From: Hippophae tibetana
Lineage: Eukaryota > Streptophyta > Magnoliopsida > Rosales > Elaeagnaceae
DNA length: 64,000 nt
Direction: 5' to 3'
Assembly: GCA_037013495.1 (NCBI GenBank)
Contig: CM072802.1
Location: forward strand, 60,035,275-60,099,274
Part shown: positions 24,124 to 34,645 of the stretch, piece after piece
Layout of the letters: the number at the start of each line of letters is the position of its first letter
Position numbering within the stretch: position 1 is the stretch's first letter
The notes under the pieces: generated by a model
Databases searched by the model: none
What the model saw: the letters and a program-made list of their open reading frames with translations, nothing else
Told to the model about the DNA's origin: nothing
Program-made: the position numbers and the translations under genes

Positions 24124-25100
24124 GTTTTTTCATATCGTAAATTATGTGGAAAATAATCTTACTTGGTATTTAAAAAAATAGTATCAACATTATCTTTAGC
24201 AATGTATTATATAATTATACGAGCCCACTTCACTTTGTATCTTTTATTAAAACGACAAAATCTAAAGGAAATTGATAGATTTATGGTTCTTTGAGGGAAC
24301 ATGGCCTCCCAAGTTTCTAGTCGTCAAGGGATTAATGTCTCTTAAGTAATGTTTCAAAAATACTTCATTCTCATTACCTTTATTGATAATCAACGTGACT
24401 TAAATACTAAAAACTTAAAAATTATCTCCTAAATATCATCTTAAATAATCATTTTGCATAAAATTAAATTATATAGAAGATAATAATTATAATTTTGAGA
24501 TATTTTCACCTACATATAAATTTGAAACTTAAATGTAAAATAATAATTTGATATGGTAACATGTAAACTTTTTATTTGTAATTTCATTTTCTAGGACATT
24601 GAGGAATGTGATTTGGAAATTTAGATGTCTTTTAAATTTCGAGCTATTTAGGGAAAAATGTTAAGTAATAATCTTTCAATTAAATAATATTTCTTTAATC
24701 TAGTTTCGTACCAGAATGGTTATTTTTAAGATGAGGTTTTCATTGGATACTTGAAGGAATAAAATACCCAATACCTTCAACATAGCAGCAACCGGAGTAT
24801 ATAAAATTTAGGAAAATTCTAATAACATCCCACATATATCTCCTTATACATGCCCTTTATTTTATTTTTATTGATGTAAGGCTTAAGTTTTTTATTAATT
24901 TTTGTAAGGCTTGCAAAAATTAAGATTATTTCTTAGTTAAAATTTTGTTTCTTACAACGTAAATGACTATGATACCAAATTAAGGCTATATTCTTTTAAT
25001 CTAATATTATTTTGATTAAATCCATTGTCTAACCAATGAATTAATTCTTATACTTCATTATTTTGTTCTACGTCTACCATGATTATGTCTAATTTAGCCG
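24124..25100. other. AT-rich interval, no gene seen
   Basis: Apart from short leader-like similarity to 525-600 at its left end, I recognise nothing here. Reading frames are short and low in complexity. Confidence 0.4.
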
Positions 25101-26989
25101 CTAGATTTAAAAAATCTTAAACAAATCATTTTACTAGATTATGTCTTTTTTTCTATTTTTGAAAATAATCAATTAATCCTTGTAAATTTTCAATTACTTT
25201 TGATCTTTCTATGCTAACATTGAAGTTTTTTTTTGTAGATTTCTTAAAATGTAACAAAGATGCTTTAAGATATATAACATATTTTATACTTTCTTTGGTT
25301 TCTTCTTTTCCTTTTATTTTACTTCTATATATATTAGTCATTGATTTCTTTTCTTCACTATATTTTTCTTTCATATTTATGCAAATTATTAAATGAGTAA
25401 TAAATAAATTAATAAACAATCAGTATCTTAATATCCTCACAGCATGTAATTGTAACTGACCTGATAAATATGGGTCCACCTCGATTTTTCACTTCATAAT
25501 ATCTCTTTTTTCCTTAATGTAGTGTCTCAACTATATCCAATCCTATTTCCTTGACTCATGGTGATCTATAGTATACTTATATTCTTTTTAAGGTTAGAGC
25601 GATAAATAAGAGTTTCTGTTTAAGATGAAGTTTTATTTATCATAATAGTTTATTACAACTGAAGTACTAAGAACATTTTAATTACTCATTCCTAGATAAT
25701 AGATTGCAAAAGATAAAAAGATATAAGCTAATTGAATAAGGGTGTCTTCCCTAGAAATAAAGGTTTCCTTTCAGAGAAATAAGGGTTCTCTTTAACATAG
25801 TTAGGATTTCATTATTTCACCCAACTTTCCTAGTTAACACCTACATTATTAAGGCTAGAGGGCCAATTCATTGTAAATGAACCCTATAATTATTTAGAGT
25901 CATTTATCAAAACTGATTCTTGTGATGTTGAACTCTCCATATCTTCTCCTTATTCTTAGTGTAATAAATGCATGTGGTCCCTATCCTGTTGTTTTCCATG
26001 CAAAATGGAAAAATATTTCCTACTTTCCATACTCACTTCCAATTCAATGTAATTGAAAACAACTTCATATTTATTGATATTTTCACCATCTTCCTCGGAT
26101 ATATGCATATTAGTTTTTGAGGTAATAATCACTTTACTAGTAAAATAATTAACTTTAATTTCAAAAGAGTTATTAATTTTTCTTAGTTCATAATAAATCT
26201 AGCTTAATATTTGGCCACGTTCTATGCTTAATTCATTTGGATTAAATTCTTTTTTCTAGCAAAGCTTTAGGATGATAAAATTCCTTTTTGGTGTTGGTAA
26301 GTTGAAGTTTAATGAAATGACATGGAATTTTGAAATTTTCCTAGTTCCAATCCATATTTAAACTAAAAAATCTTAAATAACCCTAACTTTAATTTTCTTT
26401 CTAAATTTTTTAATGGATTTCCCGAAGTGTTCAAAAACAATTTAACTCATTTAAATTATTTACTGGACTCCAAAGACTGACTTATTGTTGTATGGTTTGG
26501 GAATAGTTCTTAGTTACCTCTAAAGGAGTTAATAATTTTAGCATTCTATAATTGAAAAAAATGCCTTATACTTTTATCATGTTACTGAATGATCTGTGGA
26601 TAATTTCACTGAAGTCTATTATGACTTTGCTAGCTTCTGACCAACCAGTATACATTTTTGGTTTGAGGCCATTGTAGATTATATAAAAGTTATTCTATGA
26701 ATATTCTTCATTTTCTGTTTCATTTGTCCAATTGAGTTTTTCTTTCTTTTTCTCTACAAAGAGATTATTTCTCCTTCACTTGTTTTGAGAATTTTGTTTC
26801 CTTTATTTTCATATGAGATATAGAGAATAATTTCATCATTTTTTGAGTTTGAACATTTAAGTTTTCCTACCAAGCAAAGGGGTTAATCTCTTTGATGTTA
26901 TCCATTAAATATTTCTTAAGATATAATATCTCAAGTTGGTCTTCTAAGATTTTGATTTCCTTTTCTTTGTTTGATGTCTATTTCAAGAT

Positions 26990-27420
26990 AATCCAATCCT
27001 AATAAAGAAAAAAATGATTGAAGGTATTAATTCTCTAGTTAATGCATTAGCCAAACTATTTTTATTTCTTAGTAAATTTTCAACATCAAATTTATAATGA
27101 TTAAACTATTAATGTCATATGATTAATCAACCTTACTTATAATCACTTGCAATATTAGTCCTTAAAAAATATCCAAAGTATTTATTATCTGTTTTGACAA
27201 CAAATCTTGAACTGATAACATATATTGCAAATTTATTTATAGCCTTTTTAACTGTAAAATATTTCTTTTAATTGTTATGATAATTTTAATTCTTAAGTTT
27301 GAAAAGATCCTAATATCTATAAAAATATTTATCTTTATCATCTACATTTTCTTTTTAAACTTTTTCATAATATTATTATGAAACATATGTTTCTATTATC
27401 ATTTTATTATCTAAACCTGG
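26990..27420 (-). mobile_element. Caulimovirid RNase H remnant
   Basis: Minus-strand reading shows Y-F-T-V-K-K-A-I-N-K-F near 27235-27270, V-V-K-T-D-N-K-Y-F near 27190 and N-K-N-S-L-A-N-A-L-T-R-E near 27020-27060, which parallel the RNase H of plant pararetroviruses (EILA/V..I.KF, .TDN..F, G..N..AD.LSRE). It directly follows RT. Fossil, broken. Confidence 0.6.
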
Positions 27421-27699
27421 GTGGTATAAAATTGACAAGTTTTTTTCTTGTGATTTTACTTGCCAATGTACTGTGTGTCATGTTCTATCAATTTCCAAAC
27501 ATAATCTCTTTTTAGTTTAGTTTTTAATGTTTTTCGCATTTCTACAAAAACAATTATGTATGCTTCTACATAAATCAAACATCCTAAAAATCTTTATAAT
27601 TGATTTTTATCTTTGATTTCACTAGGAAATCCTTGTAAATTGTTTAATATATGAGATTGGAGATGATGTTTTTCATTTTCTATTTCTAATACTAAGTAC

Positions 27700-28330
27700 T
27701 TAGTTTTTTGTTAAGTTAGTACAACTTTTCTTACTAATAAAACACGTCTTTCTTTCCTACATTTTTATAAAACATTAATAATATTTAAAGTAATGTTTAT
27801 TCAATTAATTACTAAATAATAAAATGTCATTGATGTATATACAACAAATATAATGTAATCTTTTAAAGATTTTATCCATATGTTTTTGGAAAATACCTTG
27901 TGCTTATTTTAATCCAAAAGGCACCAATTTCAAAATCTACATTTACAATCAAAACTTGTGAAATATTTCTTTCCTTTTACTATTCAAGGCTTTGAAGTTT
28001 ATTACTATTCTATTTTTTTAGCTCTTCTTTTCTCAACTTGTTTTGACAAAAACTACTAGGCTTGAGTAAGGTGAATTACTAGATATTATCAGTTTTAATT
28101 TCAAAAGTTCTTGAATTTTTTTTCCAAATTCATCTCTACCTTCTAGGGTATAAATTATTATTTTTACTCTTATGACTTTGTTAGGGCCTTTGAGTTTTAT
28201 GATTGCTATTATTTTAGACGTATTGACTTTAGGATTTAAAGGGTTTTCTGAACTTACTATTCGTAACAATTTTATTATTTTTGTTAAGACTTTATTTTCC
28301 TATATTTCACTAAGAAATGAGTTTTATTTC
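27700..28330 (-). mobile_element. Caulimovirid reverse transcriptase remnant
   Basis: The segment I-Q-E-L-L-K-L-K-L-I-I-S-S-N-S-P-Y-S-S at 28033-28150 matches the start of pararetrovirus RT (ELLxLGLIxxSxSPHSSPAF). Further on, V-P-F-G-L-K, I-F-Q-K-H-M-D-K-I-F and a Y-I-x-D-I-L-L catalytic-loop-like piece lie near 27830-27950. Fossil, broken. Confidence 0.65.
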
Positions 28331-28649
28331 TCTTATTATGTTTAATAAAATGTTTTTTAAGAAGGGTTGTTGTTTTGTATCTATTTCACCACATTTTCAC
28401 TTTTTATGTTGTTACATAAAGATTAAGTTTGATACTGTCAAAACTTTTCTTATTTTTGACATGTAAGTGGTTTCACCATCTAATATTGTTAAACTTATTT
28501 TTGTCTAAATATTGACTAAAAGGTTGGTAACGATTTAGGAAATTATTTTCTATTAAAAATTTGACTAATATTTCATGTTGATATATGATAAGAATATAAA
28601 ATTTTCTTCTCCTATCACTTCATCTGTATCTTTTAAGACTTTATTAAGA

Positions 28650-28760
28650 TTTCTTTTAGTATAATGACTTTTCTCATTACAAATCTAACATCTATATATC
28701 TTTTGTCTTGATGCGCAATAAATTTTATTTTTTGGTGGCTTATATATTTTTTTCCAAAAT
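28650..28760 (-). mobile_element. Viral coat-protein zinc-knuckle remnant
   Basis: Minus-strand reading gives a Lys-rich lead (K-K-I-Y-K-P-P-K-N-K), then a Cys-x-Ile-Cys-Asn-Glu-Lys-x-His-Tyr pattern, close to the coat-protein knuckle of caulimovirids (C-x-C-x-x-C-x-x-x-G-H-x-A-x-x-C). It sits between the movement-protein and RT regions, as expected. Confidence 0.45.
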
Positions 28761-30299
28761 ATTTTTTTATAAGGTTCTTTGCTATACCTTCTCTTATATT
28801 TTTTAAAGTCTTGTTTTATAAATTTATATCTTTGTATTTTTTATATTTTCTATACTTTTGTTTATAAAATTTTATGTTACATCCATATTTTCCTAGCATC
28901 TTAAAATCTCTAAAATCACAAAAGATTTTATCATTTCCTTTTATTTATTTATATTCTTATCTTTCTTGAAATTTAATGAATATTCAATTTTTAAGATTTT
29001 GTATTCTTCCTCCTAAGATGTCTAGTATAGTCTATCCTTCTATTATAATTTTATGTAATGTTCAAAGTAATTTCTAGAAGAATATTTCCTTATAATTTTC
29101 TTGCATAGAGGTGGTAACTTGTGATAATACATGTCATATATTTTTATATTTGTTATATGTCATTTGGTTTCCTCAATTTCAAATTTATTGGATTTAGTGA
29201 TATGCAGACATTTTTCTTCTCCAATGAATTTATTGTATATTTTATTTATTACATTGTCTAAATATTTTCCACCTATGAGAGCATTCCCTTGCATTTATAA
29301 ATATTATTATATTAAATTTGTAAACCAAATTTTAACATTTTATATCATTTTGTGATCTATTAAGACTTTACATGTTGAAGGGTATGATTGTGTGGTTGGT
29401 GAAGTTTGTATGATTATACTCATACTACTAGACCATTTATCTAAAGATTTTTTCCTATCTTTTATGCATTCTAAATCTAAAAGATCAAATCTTTTTTCAT
29501 GAGGGATTGGTAATGAAATAAGTCTTATGTGGTTTTTTAGGTTTCTATTTTATAGCTCATAATCAATTTCACTAACTATTATCATATTATCTTCCTCTTT
29601 GATTGTACAAAAAAATTCATCATAATATTTCCTAATTCTTCATATATTTAGGTTAATAGGCTAATTAATTTTTCCATGTCTCTATTTTCAAGATTCATAA
29701 ATTATTCTTCTAATTTGTTTCTATATTCTATTCAATTGGGATAATAGCACTTCTTTGTCATTGTGTTTTAATTCATTCTTTCTCTTCTCATTCCTAGGTA
29801 TCAATAAATTTGATCTCCTAAGTGGTTCTTTTTTTCATCCTATAAATGGATCAAACTTTTAACCTATTATTTCATTATTTCTGAATATGTATTTATATCT
29901 CGTCTTAATTTTGTAAATTTTTTATGTATGTCTTGTTGTAATTTCTTATTATAACCATATTCTCTTATTTCTTTTAGAGGTTATTTTTGTGTTTCATTTA
30001 TTTCTAGTAAAGAATTTATTTTTTATTATTGTGTTATATCTATTTCTTCTACTAAGAGACTTAAAGCTTTCATTATAGCTATTTGGTTTTATGGTATGCT
30101 TGATAGGCTTTCATTAAAATCTAATTAAATATCTTGAAGTTTATTTTTGAACATTGTTCGAATAATAATGGTATTATTGTCTTCCTAATATTACGTAATA
30201 GACAAAACTTTCATTTGTTTAACTTCTTGCTTGAGTTATGTTACCTCTCTTTCTTTTTTGCATGTTTTTTCTTGAGCATTTATAAATGTAAACCTTAAT

Positions 30300-31072
30300 A
30301 CATTACTTTTTTTCTGCAATACTTTTTCTTCTTGGTATCAGATATTTTTTTAACATTTGTGTTCCATTCTTTAGGTATTTCAAAGTCTATTAATATTTTT
30401 GGTTTTATTATTTGTCCAATTTATTGGAAAGTTTTATCTATTTCTATGAATTCATGATGTTCATATACTAAACTATTATAACTATTTATTAATGAATATC
30501 CTATTATGTAGTGTATTAAATCTCTCATTTCAAATTCATAAGCTGTACTTAATACTTGATTTAAACTTTTATTATTTATATTAATGAAAAACTTAGGATA
30601 TGATGTGAATTTTATTTTTAGCATCCTAGGTTTTCATTAATCATTCTTAATAAATGATCTTTCATATGTATTATCTTATTTTTAGTAGTACTAGTTTTAT
30701 TGGTATATCAATTCCTTCTCTAAAATGTGTTTTTATTAGTATTTGTATTCCACCTAAATGAATGTATATAATTTTTCTTTTATCCTTCTAAGGGATTTTT
30801 GACAGTTTATTCATAATGGTTTATTTGTCACTTAATAGTATATTATATATTTATTTTGCATCTATAATAATAATATTCATTTCTTTATTACTTACTTCAT
30901 AATAAACTATATATTTTCTTGAATTTCACTTTCCTTATTTTTGAGTACGATGAATCTTTGAATCTATCTCATTCTTTATGATTTAATTTTTTTTTGTACT
31001 TTTTCTAATTATTATTTCTTGTAAAAAATAACTTGAGATGTCTTGCATTTTTATTTCTATTATTTCCGACAT
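30300..31072 (-). mobile_element. Caulimovirid movement-protein remnant
   Basis: A segment reading I-H-L-G-G-I-Q-I-L-I-K then H-F-R-E-G-I-D-I-P-I near 30670-30780 matches the 30K-superfamily movement proteins of caulimoviruses (IHxGxxQVxIKxxFREGxDTPI). This family forms tubules through plasmodesmata for cell-to-cell spread. Downstream, Y-P-K-F-F-I-N-I and the Y-E-F-E-M-R-D-L-I-H-Y piece near 30540 fit the later part of the same protein. Fossil, broken. Confidence 0.6.
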
Positions 31073-31167
31073 TTTAATCATAATGTGAAAATAGTTTGTT
31101 TCTAAGGCTTAAAAATTATTGTTTTTATTTTGTAAGGATTTAAAAGAGTGTATTTATTTTTAGGAAA

Positions 31168-31592
31168 GGTAGTGGCAATGGTTTATTAACCATGATCAAA
31201 GTGTACAAAACTCCATTAACTTTTACGTGTGACATTACAAGTCTACTAACCATTGAAAAATGCACTAGAAATCTAAAACTTCAAAAAAAATGTTAAAAAT
31301 AGAATACGTGAACAAGCATATACGTGTTTTTTTTTCAATATCTGTGTTTTCCAAATAAATTACAACTCAAAAAATTTGAACCTAGATAAGGTTAATCACG
31401 TAGAATTTGATTTAAAAGCATATGATAACTAAAAAAAATACACATCTTTGTGTTCAAGTGCTCCATTTTTTATATTTTTTAAGTTTGTGACTTGTAGTGT
31501 ACTTTTCAATAATTAATAGACTTATAATGGCACACCTAAAAATTAATAAAATTTTGTACATTTTATTCAAAGTTAACGAATCATTACTACCC
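31168..31592. repeat. MITE-like element with about 120 bp terminal inverted repeats
   Basis: The left arm (31168 to about 31290: GGTAGTGGCAATGG..., then GTGTGACATTACAAGTCTACTAACCATTGAAAA) is the inverse complement, with changes, of the right arm (about 31475-31592: ...TTTTCAATAATTAATAGACTTATAATGGCACACC, ending CATTACTACCC). Length is about 425 bp with a short AT-rich centre and no coding capacity. Long inverted repeats of this sort can fold into a hairpin and feed small-RNA production. Target-site duplication and superfamily are not clear. Confidence 0.6.
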
Positions 31593-32348
31593 TTCATCCT
31601 TAGTTTTATTTTTAGGTACTTGATGTAAGTAAAATTACTCCAAATTTATAATGTAAGTTGATTCATGAAGTTTTACAACCTGATGATTTTGTAATCATGT
31701 TAGACTAAAACATTGTTAGAGTTTCGATGATGAATGATCTATTATATTCCATCATCATTCTAGGTATCCGCATTGCCTGTATTTTCCAGAATTTCTTCAA
31801 AAATGCGAATTTCCACAATGCAATGGCACATCCTGACAATAAGGTAATATTCTTACTTTTGTATCCATTTGTGATCCTTTATGCTATTCTCCCCCAAACT
31901 TTTAAAGGGATTTTAGCCTTTCTATTTCGCGTCACCCTTTGTACACAGGCTGTTCGGTAACTGAATTCGGCTAATTTTACAAAGTAGTTGTATTATTTTG
32001 TGTATGAATGTGGTTAAGTTTTAGAGTTTATAGTATAATTATTATAAGTTATGCAGTGATCTTTAATTAAATTGCTTTGAATGGTGCATGTATTAATTAG
32101 TTTTCCATCTATATATGTATACATGTGTGTGTTTAGTTAAAAGAAGAACTTATTGTCATAAATTCAGAATGAATGATGAACTTGTGATGATGACTTCAGA
32201 ATAAATGATAAAGTACTTGTTGAGATGAATTAAAAATTAAATATGATACTTAAATACATTATGAAATTTGTAGTATAAGATTTTATTTATATATGTATTA
32301 ATAAAAGATAAAATAATAAACATCGAAAACCCATAACCCATTATCTCG
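31593..32348. other. AT-rich interval, no gene seen
   Basis: An open frame at 31727-31960 (77 codons, hydrophobic) has no recognisable domain. A block at about 31766-31840 is bordered by AG and GT, but no reading frame gives a protein I know. Nothing else stands out. Confidence 0.4.
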
Positions 32349-32419
32349 GGCAGATAGTGGGAATCGAACCCACATCTTCTCCTTAACAAGGAGAAATTTT
32401 ACTATTCAACTATATCCGC
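32349..32419 (-). tRNA. trnG: Plastid-type trnG-GCC relic, anticodon now GTT
   Basis: The 71 nt on the minus strand fold as a full cloverleaf and match the chloroplast glycine tRNA (GCC) almost base for base: GCGGATATAG...GGTAAAATTTCTCCTTG..AAGGAGAAGA...GGGTTCGATTCCC. The anticodon loop reads TTGTTAA instead of TTGCCAA. The differences from the plastid form that I recall are C-to-T or G-to-A changes, several at former CpG sites: the pattern of cytosine deamination after transfer to the nucleus. Acceptor, anticodon and T stems still pair, and both internal promoter boxes (TAGTTGAATAG, GGTTCGATTCC) are intact. Most likely a nuclear plastid-DNA insert, not a working tRNA-Asn. I see no clear plastid sequence on either side. 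Confidence 0.75.
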
Positions 32420-33069
32420 ATTTTTTCATTCTTGAAATGTATGGATTATATTGGGAAAGAGTTAGGCCTGAGACTCTCTTTCATTTATATATAAATATAT
32501 AGGACGGTAATGACCATCTTATATGTATACATAGGATAATCACAAAATATTTTAGTAAAAGTATATAAGATGACTTTTTAAGTAAATAAGACATTTGGTA
32601 ATCGTCATTTAAGAAAACATATAGGACGGTCGATGACAATCGTATACAATTTTCGTGTGGGACGGCTACTGATAATCTTATATGTTGTTTTTGTTGTAGT
32701 TTTCATTTTTATAAGTGTCATGTAAAAGAGAAAGGTTTTTCCACACAAAAATATCAAAGATGTAGTTTATGAGGTTTATGAGTGTTGACTATTTTCGTAG
32801 ATAAATTTTTTTCCTGTAAGCTTATTTGTAGGATCGTTATCAAGTCTACCAAATAAACCCAAAAAAGTATAAAAGTTTTGGATAGTCATACTGGTATATC
32901 TTTTATAATTATCATACATAATATTGCATTCATGAATTCACTAACAATTTTTCACAACATGGATAAAGATAACAAGTATCATATCATAGTCACAATGTTC
33001 TGATGACTCATATTGAGGCACTGTTGCATACTTACTTAAGTACATTTCATATCATTTTTTGGTTGAATC

Positions 33070-33310
33070 AATCTTATTGTTGTATGATTGAGTTATAAGC
33101 TATTTTAGATCGAGGGATCAATCCTACTCTAGAGCAATCTCTAAATGATCCTCAATCGATCGTATCAAAATGAGTAACTTTTAAAAACTGAGTTATTGAG
33201 AGAGGGATCGATCTGCACCTGAGATAGATTGATCCCCTATCTCATTGGTGTAACTTAATTTTAAGATGGATCAATCTCCCTCATAAAGAGATTGATCACC
33301 CTGATGGGAA
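33070..33310. repeat. GATCGATC-rich block
   Basis: A 240-bp patch holds many 'gatcgat', 'ggatcaat' and 'gattgatc' words in alternating orientation (for example GGATCAATCC, CTCAATCGATCG, GGATCGATCTGCACC, GATAGATTGATCCCC, GGATCAATCTCCCTC, GAGATTGATCACC). It looks like a cluster of short inverted repeats and has no coding sense. Confidence 0.5.
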
Positions 33311-33481
33311 CTAGCCGATTTCGGCTTATTCTGTGTTTTTTTTAATCCCAAACAGCTACCAAATACCTATTATATTTTTTTGCATAGCAATTTTAAGGAG
33401 CCCAAAGTTTTCAAAGTATGTTCTATGTATCATTTTGATCCTTTTTATTTAGGCTTAGCTTCATTATCTCATGTTTTATAT

Positions 33482-33622
33482 TCATATGATTATGCTAGCA
33501 TAAATATGAGCCTACTCATTGATTTTGAATCTTTAATTTTATATGATTATACTAGTATAGATATGAGCCTACTCATTGATTTTGAATCTTTAATTTCATA
33601 TGATTATACTAGTATAGATCTC
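33482..33622 (+). repeat. 57-bp tandem repeat, about 2.5 copies
   Basis: The unit 'tatgattatactagtata' plus 'gatatgagcctactcattg' plus 'attttgaatctttaattt' recurs with a 57-base step (ATGAG at 33506 and again at 33563), with a third partial copy ending near 33622. Because 57 is a multiple of three, the frame 33380-33652 stays open through it and gives a repeated 19-residue peptide. I infer that this is accidental. Confidence 0.7.
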
Positions 33623-34068
33623 AACCAATTTATTGAATTTGTATTTAATTGAAGTTTTAAGATTTACTAGCTAATTTGATTTATTTTATATATTTTTTGA
33701 ATCTTTTAGTTAGAATTATTTATTATTAAATATGTTTTAAAACATGTACAGACATTTGTGTTTTTTGTGCTAACCTTGGTTGTAGGTTGATCCGTGAACG
33801 TGCCTAATTGATAAAGAGTGAATCAGAACATTAGTTAGAATTTGCTAACGCTAATAGCGAAGGCAGTAAAAATAGGGCGGGGGCTCTTATGTAAAGTCAA
33901 CATTGAGACATCATCCTAGGAAAGATAATATAAGACATGTGTTTTTATTTTTACATTTTATTCTTTATACACGATTGTATATATGACCTGTATAATTAGT
34001 TTACGAATTTATAATTTGATAAAATTAAAATTAACCTATTCAATCTCTTTAAATCTATTTTATAACTT

Positions 34069-34645
34069 AAAATTATATAACTAATGATATGCTAACTTAG
34101 GTGACATAGTTGCTAGTTTTCCTGTAAATCAAATAAAAATTAGCAAACAATATACCTTTAAAGTTTTTTGGGGAGTTTGTATACCAACAACTTCTAATAT
34201 CGTATTAGAGTTAGAGATCTTATGTTAAAAATGTAGTAAATTCAATTGTTGAATTTTAAATGTTTATGGTACATAATGCATTAAGACAATACTTATAGGA
34301 GAGTAATAAACTTATAAAATTATAGTTAATTTTTCTCTTAATAACTTAAACTTTTGAAAGATTTAGTCTTTGAACAAGTTCTAACATTAAGTTGAGAATA
34401 TTTTATTATTTTTGAAATAATATATTAGGTATTCACACACCAGTTATTGACGAGCTCTCAAAGCAACGTCTTCTTAGTGTTCACTTAGAGCATATGTCAT
34501 TATACTATATTCCTCAGTTTGTGACTATTTTATTATTAATAAGCATCAAACCCGTACAAACCAATAGTTGCAAGAGCAAATTGAGTATTAATATTTAATT
34601 TATTCCCACTAATACTAGTTAAAAACTTATAATATATATATGTCT
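34069..34645. other. Interval downstream of the protease gene
   Basis: AT-rich; no reading frame or repeat family recognised. It should contain the 3' UTR and poly(A) region of the minus-strand protease gene. AT-rich words occur just after the stop codon, but I cannot place the cleavage site. Confidence 0.4.

Larger units (their letters stand above)
25100..31072 (-). mobile_element. Endogenous pararetrovirus fossil (Caulimoviridae)
   Basis: A minus-strand viral relic whose parts lie in caulimovirid order. The movement protein is near 31070-30300, the coat-protein zone with a CCHC-type zinc knuckle near 30300-28650, reverse transcriptase near 28330-27700 and RNase H near 27420-26990. Beyond RNase H, down to about 25.1 kb, lies more sequence of the same texture that may hold the rest of the viral genome, but I recognise no domain there. 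There are no LTRs and no integrase, as expected for this family. All coding parts are interrupted many times, so the copy is old and not functional. The genus is not assigned; the RT and RNase H motifs look nearest to petuvirus- or florendovirus-like endogenous viruses. Both ends are approximate. Confidence 0.65.
32699..34068 (+). mobile_element. 3' end of a second SIRE-like element
   Basis: The stretch from 'ataagtgtcatgta' through 'ttttccacacaaaaat' matches the last internal bases of the 1761-10393 element (about 8907-8962). An LTR follows from about 32766 ('gaggtttatgagtgttgac') to about 34068 ('cctattcaat...tttataactta'). The right half (about 33630-34060) aligns well with known SIRE-type LTR words such as CCTAGGAAAGATA and GGGGGCTCTTATGTAAAGT. 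The middle (about 32950-33630) has no counterpart in the other copies and holds the GATCGATC-rich block and a 57-bp tandem repeat. Solitary 3' fragment, not functional. Confidence 0.65.

Noticed and set aside
31766-31842. Possible host exon bordered by AG and GT
   Set aside because: No frame gives a recognisable protein and no neighbouring exon was found.
32349-32419. Functional tRNA-Asn(GTT)
   Set aside because: The body is plastid tRNA-Gly; only the anticodon reads Asn, through C-to-T changes.
33380-33652. 90-codon frame with a repeated 19-residue peptide
   Set aside because: The 57-bp tandem repeat keeps the frame open by arithmetic; no start context or family supports a protein.
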